In this document: positions 1-9,084 of the stretch, piece after piece | Numbering within the stretch: position 1 is the stretch's first letter | Layout of the letters: the number at the start of each line of letters is the position of its first letter | Origin: Bradyrhizobium sp. LLZ17 | Lineage (GTDB): Bacteria; Pseudomonadota; Alphaproteobacteria; Rhizobiales; Xanthobacteraceae | Length of the DNA: 64,000 bases | Direction of reading: 5' to 3' | Assembly: GCF_041200145.1 (NCBI RefSeq) | Contig: NZ_CP165734.1 | Coordinates: 1,984,001-2,048,000 of the forward strand | Position numbers and translations under genes: made by a program | Notes under the pieces: generated by a model | Seen by the model: only the letters and a program-made list of their open reading frames with translations | What the model was told of the DNA's origin: nothing | Database searches by the model: none

Positions 1-811
1 GCGCGAGCAATTGCTCCAGGAGACGTTTCGTCCTGCGAATTCCCTGCTGGAGCACCGCGACGCGATCGCGCGCGGCCGCGGGCAGATCGACCGGGTCAAG
101 ATTCTCCGCTTGCAAGCTCAGCGCGGTGATCGGCGTACGCAATTCATGCGCCGCATCCGCAACGAAGCGCCGCTGCTGGTCCATCAAAAGGCGCACCCGT
201 TGCAACAGCCCGTTGATCGACGCAATAAACGGATGCAGCTCGCTGGGCATCTGCGCCGTCGGCAGTGGCGTCATGTCGTCGGCACGTCTTCTGTCGAGAC
301 TGCCGGCAAGGCGAACCATCGGCCGCAGCGAGCGCGCGATAACGATGGCGGTGACCAGCAGCAGGCAGGGAATGAGCGCCGCGATCGGCAGCACGGTGCG
401 GAATCCCATGTCGCTTGCGATCTCGTCGCGCACCGAGGTGCGTTGCGCCACCGCAAAGCGCGTGCCGTCCGGCCGCGTTCGCAGCAGCACGCGGATGGGC
501 TGTTCCCTTCGCGTTGCGAGCGCAAGACCGTCCTTGAGGCCCCAGAGCTTGAGCTCGCCATTGTCACTCGGCGGCGTGGCGGACTGTTCGATCAGCCACA
601 CTTCGGCGTCCTCATCAACGCCGTGCAGCTCGCGACCGCCGGTGAGGTTCGCCGACTGGACGAGAGCCGCGATCTGGATCAGGACGGAGTCCTGCATCTC
701 GATGGCCTCGTCGAAAGCCCAGTGATGAGCGAACAGGCCGCCGGCAATGCCGGTCAGCAGGATGATCGCGGTCAGGCCCGCGAAAAGACGCCCTCGCAAC
801 GACCTGATCAT
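1..811 (-). CDS. Sensor histidine kinase, OmpR-partner type (partial, C-terminus off the window)
   Basis: Inner-membrane sensor kinase, partner of the response regulator just upstream. Reading the minus strand from the ATG at 809-811 gives MIRSLRGRLFAGL, a first membrane segment, a periplasmic stretch of roughly 120 residues, a second membrane segment, a HAMP-like linker and the H-box FVADAAHELRTPITAL, whose His is the expected autophosphorylation site. The frame stays open to base 1, so the rest of the dimerisation domain and the whole ATP-binding domain lie outside. Its ATG overlaps the regulator stop (ATGA), implying translational coupling. The arrangement resembles the QseC/TctE type. The signal sensed is unknown. 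Confidence 0.9.
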   Translation of the reverse strand, partial: MIRSLRGRLFAGLTAIILLTGIAGGLFAHHWAFDEAIEMQDSVLIQIAALVQSANLTGGRELHGVDEDAEVWLIEQSATPPSDNGELKLWGLKDGLALATRREQPIRVLLRTRPDGTRFAVAQRTSVRDEIASDMGFRTVLPIAALIPCLLLVTAIVIARSLRPMVRLAGSLDRRRADDMTPLPTAQMPSELHPFIASINGLLQRVRLLMDQQRRFVADAAHELRTPITALSLQAENLDPVDLPAAARDRVAVLQQGIRRTKRLLEQLLA

Positions 812-1497
812 AGGCGCCGATCCACCATCCAGCCGACGCCACGCACGTTGCGGATCGCATCGGTGCCGAGCTTCTTGCGCACCGCATGGATTAGGAATTC
901 GATCGCGTTGCTCGCAACCTCCTCGTTCCAGCCATAGATCTGCCGTTCGAGCTCGCCCCGCGACAGGATCGCACCTGGGCGCGACAACAGCGCCTGGAGC
1001 AGTGCAAATTCGCGAGCGGTGAGCACCGCGGATTTCGTGAGATACGTGGCCTTCCGGCTCGCAGGGTCCAGGTTGAGCGTTCCATTGCCGAGCTGCGCCG
1101 GCGAGCCGCTGGCCTCGCGGCGGGTGACCGCACGCATCCGCGCCAGCAGTTCGCGGATCTCAAACGGCTTGACGAGATAATCGTCGGCACCGAGGTCGAG
1201 TCCCTCGATCCGGTCGTCGATCCCATCGCGCGCGGTCACAATGATGACGGGAAGCTTGCGGCCGCCCGCGCGCAACCGCCGCAAAATGTCCCGGCCGTCC
1301 ATATTCGGCAGGCCAAGATCGAGCAGCAGCACCTCATAGGCCTCGCTCGCGGCTGCAAGCAGCGCGGCCTCGCCGTCCCTGACCCAATCGACGGCATAAG
1401 CGGCGTCCTTCAGCGCCTGCTCGACGGCGGCCCCGACCATCCTGTCGTCCTCGATCAGCAGAACACGCAAAACCCGATCCTCAAAGTTCCCGGCCAT
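808..1497 (-). CDS. OmpR/PhoB-family response regulator
   Basis: Cytoplasmic DNA-binding regulator of 229 residues. It has a receiver domain (acidic pair in LLIEDD, phospho-acceptor Asp60 in LLLDLGLP, Thr88, Lys110) and a C-terminal winged helix ending in the family signature RNVRGVGWMVD. It is the first gene of a two-gene operon with the kinase, and divergent from the COG4705-like gene that starts about 160 bp away, which makes those genes the obvious candidate targets. The ATG used gives a slightly long N-terminus (MAGNFEDRV before LRVLLIEDD), so a start a few codons later is possible. Confidence 0.93.
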   Translation of the reverse strand: MAGNFEDRVLRVLLIEDDRMVGAAVEQALKDAAYAVDWVRDGEAALLAAASEAYEVLLLDLGLPNMDGRDILRRLRAGGRKLPVIIVTARDGIDDRIEGLDLGADDYLVKPFEIRELLARMRAVTRREASGSPAQLGNGTLNLDPASRKATYLTKSAVLTAREFALLQALLSRPGAILSRGELERQIYGWNEEVASNAIEFLIHAVRKKLGTDAIRNVRGVGWMVDRRL

Positions 1498-1658
1498 TCG
1501 GCCCTCAAATCATGACCCTTCCGACTTAGCCCGGAGTTAGGGAGCCTCAGCGGGCCCGAATTGCGGCGAAGGCCGCCCTGCGCCGAAAAATCCCTAAGCC
1601 GGGCCTAAGTTGCCTGCACCACAGTCCGGCATCGCTTCGGCTTTGGGAGATTTTGGGC

Positions 1659-2441
1659 GTGTCGCAATATTCGGTCTATGGCGCAAGACAGATGCTGAAC
1701 AAGGTTCCGGAGGTCACCGCGATCTTCTGGGCCATTAAGATTCTCTCGACGACGGTCGGCGAGACCGGCGCCGACTATCTTGCGGTGCATGTCGGCCTCG
1801 GCGCCAGCCTGACGGCCATCTGCATGAGCGCCCTGCTGGTTGCCGCGCTGCTCATGCAACTGAGCCGCCGCGCCTATGTGCCCTGGATCTACTGGCTCAC
1901 CGTCATCCTCGTCAGCATCGTCGGCACGCAGCTCACTGATCTCCTCACCGACAAACTCGAGATCAGCCTCTATGTCAGTACCGCCGCGTTCGCCTGCGCG
2001 CTCGCAGCGACCTTTGCGATCTGGCACGGCGCAGAGCGCACGCTGTCGATCCACACCATCGTGACGAGGCGGCGCGAATTGTTTTACTGGACCGCGATCC
2101 TGTTCACCTTCGCGCTCGGCACGGCCGCGGGCGATCTCGCGACCGAAGCGCTCGGCCTCGGCTTCCAGCTCGGCGTCGTCGCGTTTGCCTCGCTGATCGC
2201 CGCGGTAACGTTCGCCTTCTACTTCGGCGCCAACCCCGTCTTGACCTTCTGGCTCGCCTACATCCTCACCCGTCCGCTTGGCGCCTCGCTCGGCGATCTG
2301 CTGTCGCAGTCGCACGAGTATGGTGGCATGGGTCTCGGCACGGTCCACACCAGCATCGTCTTCCTGACCGTGATCGTCGGCCTCGTCGCCTGGGTGACGT
2401 TCGAAGGCGGTGGCGCGCGCCGTGCCGATCAGGCGCAATGA
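1659..2441 (+). CDS. COG4705-like multi-pass membrane protein, copy A
   Basis: Inner-membrane protein of about 260 residues and unknown function. It contains four repeats of one pattern: FWAIKILSTTVGETGADYL, YWLTVILVSIVGTQLTDLL, FYWTAILFTFALGTAAGDL and FWLAYILTRPLGASLGDLL. Each is an aromatic-Trp helix ending in a Gly plus an acidic residue. I chose GTG 1659 because GGGAG lies 9 bp upstream; TTG 1653 and ATG 1692 (MLNKVPEV) are alternatives. It is divergent from the two-component operon and shares a strand with the small secreted protein and copy B, so a regulated operon is likely. Four intramembrane acidic sites suggest cation handling, which is inference. Confidence 0.8.
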   Translation: MSQYSVYGARQMLNKVPEVTAIFWAIKILSTTVGETGADYLAVHVGLGASLTAICMSALLVAALLMQLSRRAYVPWIYWLTVILVSIVGTQLTDLLTDKLEISLYVSTAAFACALAATFAIWHGAERTLSIHTIVTRRRELFYWTAILFTFALGTAAGDLATEALGLGFQLGVVAFASLIAAVTFAFYFGANPVLTFWLAYILTRPLGASLGDLLSQSHEYGGMGLGTVHTSIVFLTVIVGLVAWVTFEGGGARRADQAQ

Positions 2442-2501
2442 CTCCAATCGGAACTTCAACGCTCCCTGCAGGAAAGCAGGAGCCGCAACAGGAGAAATCA
2501 C

Positions 2502-2903
2502 ATGATGAAACTCATTGCCGCCGTCGCCGTTTGCCTGGTGACAACCTTTTCCGGCGGGCCGTGGATGAATGCGAGTCAGCACATTACCTTCGTGCCGCTC
2601 GCGGAAGCCGCGACGACTAGGCTCGGCGACCTCACGCCGTTCCGAACCATCGCGGTCGAAGTTGCCGCGATCATCGACAAGGGCGACCTTCCTGGCGCCA
2701 AGACCCGGCTCAAGGATCTCGAGACCAAATGGGATGAAGCCGAGGCGGGACTAAAGCCGCGCGCGGCCGCCGACTGGCACTCCGTTGACAAAGCAATCGA
2801 CCGCGCGCTGGAGGCGCTGCGCGCGGGAACACCGGATGCCGCAAAGTGCAAGCAGGCTGTCACCGATCTGCTTTTGGTCATGGATCGCGTCGCCAAGGCG
2901 TGA
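2502..2903 (+). CDS. Small secreted helical protein between the two COG4705-like genes
   Basis: A 133-residue protein with an N-terminal hydrophobic signal segment ([19 protein letters not shown]) and a mature part rich in Lys, Asp and Ala helices (for example [17 protein letters not shown] and [16 protein letters not shown]). It probably acts in the periplasm. A good ribosome site (AGGAG) precedes ATG 2502. It sits 60 bp after copy A and 69 bp before copy B, so it is probably co-transcribed with them and may be an accessory subunit or chaperone. I do not recognise a named family. Confidence 0.7.
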   Translation: MMKLIAAVAVCLVTTFSGGPWMNASQHITFVPLAEAATTRLGDLTPFRTIAVEVAAIIDKGDLPGAKTRLKDLETKWDEAEAGLKPRAAADWHSVDKAIDRALEALRAGTPDAAKCKQAVTDLLLVMDRVAKA

Positions 2904-2972
2904 CCCTGTCCGCGCGCCGTCATCCATCAGCCGCAGACCACGATTGGCGGCTGACGTAGCGAAGAGGATTCC

Positions 2973-3764
2973 ATGAAAGATCACACGAATATCCGCATCG
3001 TCAGCGAGAGCAAGGTCCCGGAAGTCACGCTCGGCTTCTGGATCATCAAGATCGCCGCCACGACGTTGGGCGAAACCGGTGGCGACACCGTCACGATGAC
3101 GTTGAACTGGGGCTATCTCGCGGGGACCGGCCTGTTCCTCGCCGCGATGGTCGTCCTGGTCGCAGCGCAAATCCGCGCGCGAAAATTCCATCCGGCGCTG
3201 TACTGGGCGACGATCGTGGCATCGACGACCTTCGGCACGACGATGGCCGACTTCGCCGACCGATCGCTCGGCATCGGCTACACCGGCGGCTCGACGCTGC
3301 TGCTGACCTGTCTCGTGCTGGTGCTCGGCCTTTGGTATCGCACCGAGGGAACCATTTCGGTCGACAGCGTCAGTACACCGCGCGTCGAAGCTTTCTACTG
3401 GGCCGCCATCACCTTTTCGCAGACGCTAGGCACTGCGCTCGGCGACTGGCTCGCCGATACCGGCGATATGGGTTACCGCGGTGGTGCGCTGATCTTCGCG
3501 GCGGCGCTCGCCGTTGTTGCCGCGCTGTATTTCTGGACGCGCGTCTCGCGCGTTACGCTGTTCTGGGCGGCCTTCATCCTGACGCGTCCACTGGGCGCGA
3601 CCGTCGGCGACTTTCTCGACAAGCCGCTCGACCACGGCGGCCTCGCCTTGAGCCGGCCGCTGGCCTCGGCCTTGATCGCGGCTTTCATGGTGACCTGCGT
3701 GTTGCTGTTGCCGCAACGCGCGGGACGGCATCCGGGTGAGAACCCGGCCGCGGAGCGAGCCTGA
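2973..3764 (+). CDS. COG4705-like multi-pass membrane protein, copy B
   Basis: 263-residue paralogue of copy A with the same fourfold pattern: KVPEVTLGFWIIKIAATT followed by GETGGD, YWATIVASTTFGTTMAD, FYWAAITFSQTLGTALGDW and FWAAFILTRPLGATVGD. The four helix hairpins with a conserved Gly-acidic pair are clear in both copies. ATG 2973 follows GAAGAGGATTCC. It is the last gene of the presumed operon and runs towards the minus-strand small gene at 3773. Two diverged paralogues in one operon suggest a hetero-oligomer; this is inference. Confidence 0.8.
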   Translation: MKDHTNIRIVSESKVPEVTLGFWIIKIAATTLGETGGDTVTMTLNWGYLAGTGLFLAAMVVLVAAQIRARKFHPALYWATIVASTTFGTTMADFADRSLGIGYTGGSTLLLTCLVLVLGLWYRTEGTISVDSVSTPRVEAFYWAAITFSQTLGTALGDWLADTGDMGYRGGALIFAAALAVVAALYFWTRVSRVTLFWAAFILTRPLGATVGDFLDKPLDHGGLALSRPLASALIAAFMVTCVLLLPQRAGRHPGENPAAERA

Positions 3765-3772
3765 AAAGCCGA

Positions 3773-4036
3773 CTAGCGGATGATCGTCGTCAGCGACGAG
3801 TAGCGCCTGTTCGACCTGGATTCAGCCGGCGAAAACTGCGCAAAGGCGGCGCTGACGCGCACCGCCGGCGGTGTGTCGCCTGCGAAGCGGAATTCCTTCG
3901 GGCGCGGCGCGTAGAAGCCGGCGCTGTAATAGGCGTCGTCGAAACGCGCCTCGCCGACGCCGAACACCGCGTCGCACGCGAACAGCAGCGCGTAGACACC
4001 CGCCACCGCAACGACGATCTCCCTGAGAACTGACAT
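3773..4036 (-). CDS. Hypothetical protein with N-terminal membrane anchor
   Basis: An 87-residue protein starting MSVLREIVVAVAGVYALL, giving one signal or anchor helix, followed by an Asp/Tyr/Phe-rich segment (FDDAYYSAGFYAPRPKEF) and an Arg/Ser-rich tail. ATG 4036 was chosen because an upstream in-frame start at 4081 adds 15 residues that do not fit in front of a signal helix. It is convergent with the COG4705-like operon. I do not recognise a family. Codon bias matches the neighbours, so it is probably a real lineage-specific gene. Confidence 0.5.
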   Translation of the reverse strand: MSVLREIVVAVAGVYALLFACDAVFGVGEARFDDAYYSAGFYAPRPKEFRFAGDTPPAVRVSAAFAQFSPAESRSNRRYSSLTTIIR

Positions 4037-4197
4037 GCTGATGCCCCACTCTTTGCCGGGAAGCATGCACGTCGGTTCCAAAACCGAGGTTTAAGGCTGG
4101 TTGAATCTTGTCCGCAGGGTTTGCTTGGGCTGAGCGGAATGCAGACAATTTTACCGATCTCGATAGTGAGAGGCGGCCTGAGCAGGCCTTCCTGATC

Positions 4198-4770
4198 TCA
4201 GATCGCCAGCTCGTCCTTGAGCGCGGAGATCACCTGCTCGCCTTGAGTGGTGAGCCGGTAGGTCACCAGCGGACGGCTCGAGGGCGGCTTGCGGTCGAGT
4301 TCGACGATGTAGCCGCGCACCATCAGGGCTTCAAAGCTTCCGTAATAGCCGAACATGCTGATCTGGTTCTGCTTGAGCACCTTGAACTCGCGCAGCAGGC
4401 TGATCTCGTTGCCTGAGAGCAGCGACCTGCGGACGCGCTGAACGAATCGCGCCCGTTGCTCGAACCAGGCCTGGTCGGGCAGCTCGCGCGACGCTGGCGC
4501 GGGGTCCCGTTCGCACGGACGCGCTTCGGCGACGGCAACAACCGGCGGCAGGCTTGGGATGCTGCTGCCGACCGTTGCTTTCGCGACGTCGAGCAAGGCA
4601 ACGGGCCAGCGCCGCTTGTTGTCCACCATCACCGGCGGGGGCACGACGCTGTCACGCACCAATTGCTCGAAGCGGCCGGCGGTCACGCCGACATAAGCCG
4701 CCGCGCGGCGACGGTCGACCAGAGCGGCGTCACGCCCGTGCTCCGGCTCGCAAGCGATAGTCTCGTCCAC
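4198..4770 (-). CDS. HTH-type (excisionase/AlpA-like) transcriptional regulator
   Basis: About 190 residues. The N-terminal part (DRRRAAAYVGVTAGRFEQLV, then PPPVMVDNKRRWPVALLDVA) has the layout of a helix-turn-helix excisionase-type DNA-binding domain. A linker leads to a C-terminal winged-helix-like part ending TYRLTTQGEQVISALKDELA. I prefer GTG 4770 (preceded by AGGGGATTTCGG) over the longer frame to 4905, whose extra residues look non-coding. It is divergent from the LysR gene at 4931, so one may control the other. Confidence 0.6.
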   Translation of the reverse strand: MDETIACEPEHGRDAALVDRRRAAAYVGVTAGRFEQLVRDSVVPPPVMVDNKRRWPVALLDVAKATVGSSIPSLPPVVAVAEARPCERDPAPASRELPDQAWFEQRARFVQRVRRSLLSGNEISLLREFKVLKQNQISMFGYYGSFEALMVRGYIVELDRKPPSSRPLVTYRLTTQGEQVISALKDELAI

Positions 4771-4930
4771 CCCGAAATCCCCTGCCGCATCGTTGCGGGC
4801 GCGCCATCGCGCGGGCCCGACAGGCCCGTCCCCGCATGACACTAGGGTGAAAACAGCGCTCTCAAAAGGCAGAGAATTTCGCACATATTGCTGCCGTTTC
4901 GGCAACAGCTATAGTCGGATCGGGGGTCCC

Positions 4931-5869
4931 ATGCGATTTCACTCACCGGCCATCCAGTACTTCCACGCCGTCCGCCGCACCGGCTCGATCCGGGCTGCGG
5001 CGCGGCTCCTGAACGTCGCCTCGTCCGCCGTCAGCCGTCAAATTCTCAAGCTGGAACAGGAGGTTGGATCACCATTGTTCGAGCGCAATGCGCGCGGCCT
5101 GACACTGACGACGGTCGGCGAGATGCTGGCCCGGCACGTGATGAACGTGCTGCAGGACCTCGATCGCTTCCGCTCGGATGTCGCGTCCCTGTCGGGCGCC
5201 TGGCACGGCACGGTCAGCATCGCCTGCATCGAGTCGCTCACAGAATCAGTGCTGCCAGACCTGATCGCCGCGCACCGCGGCCGCGCCCGGCGCGTCAGCT
5301 TCACCACGGAGGTGATGGGATCCTCGGGGGTGCTGGAAGCCCTCAGCCGTGGCGAGACCGATATCGGCATCGCGATCGCTCTCAGGCATCCGCCCGACCT
5401 GCGGCAGGTTGCGCTGAAACGGTTTCGCCTCGGCGCACTGGTCGCACGCGAGCATCCGCTGGCGCGCCGCAAGACGGTCACGCTGGAGCAATGCCTCGCC
5501 TTTCCCGTCATCAACGCGTTGCCGGAGCTGTCGATCTATCATTTGCTCCAGCCGCTGATCGCGCAGCTGTCGGAGACGCCTGAGCCTGCGATCCAGGCCA
5601 ACTCGATCGACCTGATGCGTGAGCTCGCCGCGCGCGGCGTCGGCGTCGCATTCCAGACCCAGCTTGGGATCGGCCGGCTGTCGCGCGAGGGCCAGCTCGT
5701 GTTCCTGACGCTGGACAATGCCGGCAGCCCGGTATGGTCGGATCTCGGCATTTATGTCCGCGCCGAGCGTACCCTGCCCGCCTACACCGAGTCCTTCCTT
5801 CAGGAGCTCGTGCGCGAGCTCGGCGAGCGCGAGCGTCAGGAGAACGCGGCCTATCCGCATGTTGCGTGA
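4931..5869 (+). CDS. LysR-family transcriptional regulator
   Basis: 312-residue regulator. An N-terminal HTH (residues about 1-60: MRFHSPAIQYFHAVRRTGS, then AARLLNVASSAVSRQILKLE) is followed by a two-lobed effector-binding domain. Length is normal. ATG 4931 begins exactly at the conserved family start; upstream in-frame starts add unrelated residues. The target is not evident, since the gene is divergent from an HTH gene and followed by a broken AraC gene. LysR proteins usually regulate a divergent gene, so the 4198-4770 gene is a candidate. Confidence 0.92.
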   Translation: MRFHSPAIQYFHAVRRTGSIRAAARLLNVASSAVSRQILKLEQEVGSPLFERNARGLTLTTVGEMLARHVMNVLQDLDRFRSDVASLSGAWHGTVSIACIESLTESVLPDLIAAHRGRARRVSFTTEVMGSSGVLEALSRGETDIGIAIALRHPPDLRQVALKRFRLGALVAREHPLARRKTVTLEQCLAFPVINALPELSIYHLLQPLIAQLSETPEPAIQANSIDLMRELAARGVGVAFQTQLGIGRLSREGQLVFLTLDNAGSPVWSDLGIYVRAERTLPAYTESFLQELVRELGERERQENAAYPHVA

Positions 5870-5979
5870 TGAAGCGTCGCCGAGCCCCAGTACTTATCCG
5901 GAATATGGCCGATGACAGGCTATCTGATACCTTTCCTGGATTGAGCCGCCATCTCAGACTACCCCTCGAGGATTCCAAG

Positions 5980-6949
5980 ATGCCGCTCCATCGGCTGAAG
6001 CCATCGCGCGTCCTCGCCATCGAGCGCTTCTCGGACTTCGGCCAATTTCGCGCCAACGAGGTGCTCGGTCTCGGCACCAGCACGCCGCTCCGCCCGCGCG
6101 ATTTCTCGCTGTCGCGCGCCATCCTGCCGCTTGAGGACGGGCTGTTCGTGCTTCAGCGCGCCTTCGCCCGCCAGCTCGACGTCGATGTCGGCACCGACCA
6201 TGGCGTCGGCCTCGTGGTCCCATTCTGCTTTCACTCGATCAGCAACGGCCGCGAGATCGACAATTCGACGGTGGGCGTCGTTCGCGGCAGGGTCCCCGTC
6301 AGATCCGTCGAGCAGAGATCCCAACACCTATCTGATGATGCGCTTCAACTCCGACATGCGCCATCGCGGCTGGGCGGATTACGACAGCGGGCTCGGATTC
6401 TTCCGGCCACATGACGCGACCATGGCAGGCCTGCGCGCCACGATCCTGAACATGTTCAGCCTGGCCGCCGAAGCCAACGATCCCCGGCAGTTCGAAGCGC
6501 TGAACCGGCCGATCCAGGAGACGCTGCTCGCCTGTCTCGACGCAACGCTGGTGACGGCCGACGCACTGGCCCCGCGACGCGGGTCGTTCGACAGGCACCG
6601 CAGGCTGATCGCGCGCCTCGACGAAGTGGCCGCGCTATGCGGCGGCAAACCGCTCTACAGCGACGATCTCGCGAGCGCGCTCGGCGTATCCGTGCGCACA
6701 CTGCAGACCGCGGCCCATGCAGTGCATGGCGTCAGCCTGCATCACTATCTGCGGCTCAAACGTCTATGGTCGGTTCGCATGCAGCTGATGTCCGCGGGCA
6801 ACGGAGCGACCATCAAGGCTGCGGCGCTCGCGAACGGGTTCTGGCACATGGGCGAATTTTCGAAGGTCTACAAGACGATGTTCGGCGAGATGCCGTCCGA
6901 GACGCTGGTAAACGCCCGCTCTTTTGCGGACGCCGCGCTTCGCTTCTGA
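5980..6949 (+). pseudogene. AraC-family transcriptional regulator, split by a single-base frameshift
   Basis: From ATG 5980 (GAGGA seven bases upstream) the frame encodes an AraC N-terminal sensing half up to about residue 105 (GREIDNSTVGVVRGRV). It then leaves the coding path. The rest (DPSSRDPNTYLMMRF to the end, with a typical two-HTH domain around TLQTAAHAVHGVSLHHYLRL and AALANGFWHMGEFSKVYKTM) continues in the next frame. Removing one C from the four-C run at 6294-6297 restores one reading frame of about 322 residues, a normal AraC length. Either the gene is inactivated or the base is an assembly error. Confidence 0.85.
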
Positions 6950-6993
6950 TCTGGGCGCGACAACAATTCCCACCGATCGCGCCGTGTTCAGCC

Positions 6994-7575
6994 TCAGCCG
7001 TGGCCGGCCTTGCGTTGCCCGCTCTCGCTGATGCGGTCGACCCAGGCGATACCGACTGCGGAGATGATGAAGGTCAGGTGAATCAGCACCTGCCACATCA
7101 CGCCGGTCTCGGTGAAATTGCTCCGTGTCGTGCCGAGATTGCCGGCCTCGATGAAGGTCCGCAGCAGCGAGATCGAGGAGATGCCGATGATCGCCATGGC
7201 AAGCTTGATCTTGAGCACGCTGGCATTGACGTGGCTCAGCCATTCCGGCTCGTCGGGATGACCGTTCAAGTTCAGTCGCGACACGAACGTCTCGTACCCG
7301 CCGACGATCACCATCACCAGCAGGTTCGAGATCATCACGACGTCGATCAGCCCGAGCACGATCAGCATGATTTGCTGCTCGCTGGCGTCGAACGAGTGCG
7401 CGACCAGGTGCCAGAGCTCCTTCAGGAACAGCAGCACATAGACTGCCTGCGCGATGATGAGGCCGACATAGAGCGGCACTTGCAGCCAGCGCGAGCCGAA
7501 GATGAGCTGGGCAAACGGCCCGATCTGCGGCGGTGGCGCGGACAGCGCCAAACGTGCTTTGGGTTCGGACATCAT
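6994..7575 (-). CDS. UPF0114 (YqhA-like) integral membrane protein
   Basis: 193 residues with about four membrane helices, starting MMSEPKARL; GGAGTGATCA precedes the start. The segments VPLYVGLIIAQAVYVLLFLK, LIDVVMISNLLVMVIVGGYE and WLSHVNASVLKIKLAMAIIG match the YqhA/UPF0114 family. Function is unknown. It is the last gene of a minus-strand cluster with TerB, a small membrane protein and TerC, suggesting a role in membrane or metal-oxyanion stress; that is a context inference. Confidence 0.88.
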   Translation of the reverse strand: MMSEPKARLALSAPPPQIGPFAQLIFGSRWLQVPLYVGLIIAQAVYVLLFLKELWHLVAHSFDASEQQIMLIVLGLIDVVMISNLLVMVIVGGYETFVSRLNLNGHPDEPEWLSHVNASVLKIKLAMAIIGISSISLLRTFIEAGNLGTTRSNFTETGVMWQVLIHLTFIISAVGIAWVDRISESGQRKAGHG

Positions 7576-7612
7576 TGATCACTCCGGATTGCGGACAGGG
7601 ACGCGCCTCTGC

Positions 7613-8251
7613 TCAGAGGCTCGCGATGACCGGCGCGAGCTCGAGCGAGCCGCGATAGATCATCTGGAAGGCGACGTAGACGATGATGGCGAGGCCGACA
7701 TAGGCGATCCAGCGCTGCTTCTGGAGCACGCGACCGAGCAGGTCCGCGGCGATGCCCATCAGCGCGACCGACAGCAGCAGGCCGAAGACGAGGATGTAGG
7801 GATGCTCGCGCGCGGCGCCTGCGACCGCCAGCACGTTGTCGAGCGACATCGAGACGTCCGCGGCGACGATCTGCGCCGCGGCTTGCCCGAACGTCTTGCG
7901 CGGCTCCGATGCCGTGCTTGCGCCGTTACCATGGCCGAACGCGAGCGCGCTCGAATGCGTAGCCTGCTCACGCAGCTCGCGCCACATCTTCCAGCAAACC
8001 CACAGAAGCAGGACGCCGCCGGCCAGCGGCAGACCGATGACCTGCAACAATTGGGTCGCAATGCCGGCGAAGACGATGCGCAAGCCAGTGGCGGCAACGA
8101 TGCCGACGACGATGGCGCGCCGGCGCTGCTCGGCGGGCAGGCCCGCCGCTGCAAGGCCGATGACGACGGCGTTGTCGCCGGCCAGCACGAGGTCGATCAG
8201 GACGACCTGGAGCAGCGCGGTCAGCGCGTCGGCGGCGATGAATTCAGTCAT
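7613..8251 (-). CDS. TerC-family (YjbE-type) integral membrane protein
   Basis: 212 residues, about seven membrane helices. The two pseudo-symmetric acidic motifs of the family are present: DLVLAGDNAVVIGLA near the N-terminus and SMSLDNVLAVAGAA in the second half. TerC relatives are linked to tellurite resistance and, in some bacteria, to metal-ion homeostasis; the substrate here is not known. It sits 6 bp downstream of the small membrane protein and 37 bp upstream of the UPF0114 gene in one operon. Confidence 0.9.
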   Translation of the reverse strand: MTEFIAADALTALLQVVLIDLVLAGDNAVVIGLAAAGLPAEQRRRAIVVGIVAATGLRIVFAGIATQLLQVIGLPLAGGVLLLWVCWKMWRELREQATHSSALAFGHGNGASTASEPRKTFGQAAAQIVAADVSMSLDNVLAVAGAAREHPYILVFGLLLSVALMGIAADLLGRVLQKQRWIAYVGLAIIVYVAFQMIYRGSLELAPVIASL

Positions 8252-8257
8252 GTTCGA

Positions 8258-8611
8258 TCATTTTTGAGATGCGGACGGATCGAGCCAATGCGGCTTGCGG
8301 CGCTCGATCCAGTCGAAGACCTTTGAACGGGACGAGCGCAGCGCCGGCACGTCCTCGGCGAGCAATGCAAGCCCAAGCGGCAGCATCCAGATGCCGAGCA
8401 CCGGCAGGAACGACAGCACGCCACCGACGACGAGCAGCGCGCCGGAGGGAATTCTGACCCAGCGACTGGATGGTTTCAGTAGATAGGTGACGGCGCCGGC
8501 AACGCGCGGCGGAAGCCGATGGACGAGCGCGTCGAGCCGCGGGTCACCGCCGGCTGTTTCGCCAGCGGCTTCCTCGGGTCTCGTCCTTTGCTCGTCGGAA
8601 GCGGCGCTCAT
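8258..8611 (-). CDS. Small membrane protein of the TerB/TerC cluster
   Basis: 117 residues. A polar N-terminus (SAASDEQRTRPEEAAGETAG) is followed by a hydrophobic hairpin (IPSGALLVVGGVLSFLPVLG, then IWMLPLGLALLAEDVPALR) and a basic tail ending in RRKPHWLDPSASQK. Its start overlaps the TerB stop (ATGA), implying coupled translation. I recognise it as a conserved rhizobial hypothetical but cannot name a function. Confidence 0.75.
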   Translation of the reverse strand: MSAASDEQRTRPEEAAGETAGGDPRLDALVHRLPPRVAGAVTYLLKPSSRWVRIPSGALLVVGGVLSFLPVLGIWMLPLGLALLAEDVPALRSSRSKVFDWIERRKPHWLDPSASQK

Positions 8612-9084
8612 GCTTCCTCCGCGGAGACGACGCGCTGTTTCGAATGCGCAGTCGAGACGACTGGCTTTGCGCGCGGCAACACCAGCGTCAGCAGGCGCAG
8701 CAGCTTGATCGCCTGTACCTCATGCGGATGCACGTCCTCGTCCGCGGCCGCGACGCGCTCCGACAGCTCGACGAGATGGGACGAGAGCGGCAGGTCCGCG
8801 ATCGGCCGCAGCTTCTCGATCACCACGTTGGCGAAGTCCGGCTCTTCGAGCCGCTCTGCGAGCTCGTCGAACATCGCGAACAGGCGCTCCTCAGCGAGGT
8901 GCGGCGCCAGTCCGCGCTCCCTGATGAAGCGGATCACCTCGTCGCGCTCGACCGGCGAAACGCGCCGGTCGGCAACCGCGACCAGTGCGCCGGCAATCAC
9001 CAGCGCCACCGCAGCCTGCTCATTGAGACCGGACGGTTCGGTGATATCGAGTTCGATTGGATTTGAGTATTTGGCGTCAGTCAT
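8608..9084 (-). CDS. TerB-family tellurite-resistance-like protein
   Basis: 158-residue soluble, all-helical protein. The central region (ALVAVADRRVSPVERDEVIR and later ELSERVAAADEDVHPHEVQA) shows the duplicated acidic patches typical of TerB folds, which bind divalent metals in characterised members. It is the first gene of the four-gene minus-strand cluster (TerB, membrane protein, TerC, UPF0114). A metal- or envelope-stress role is inferred from family and context. Confidence 0.82.
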   Translation of the reverse strand: MTDAKYSNPIELDITEPSGLNEQAAVALVIAGALVAVADRRVSPVERDEVIRFIRERGLAPHLAEERLFAMFDELAERLEEPDFANVVIEKLRPIADLPLSSHLVELSERVAAADEDVHPHEVQAIKLLRLLTLVLPRAKPVVSTAHSKQRVVSAEEA

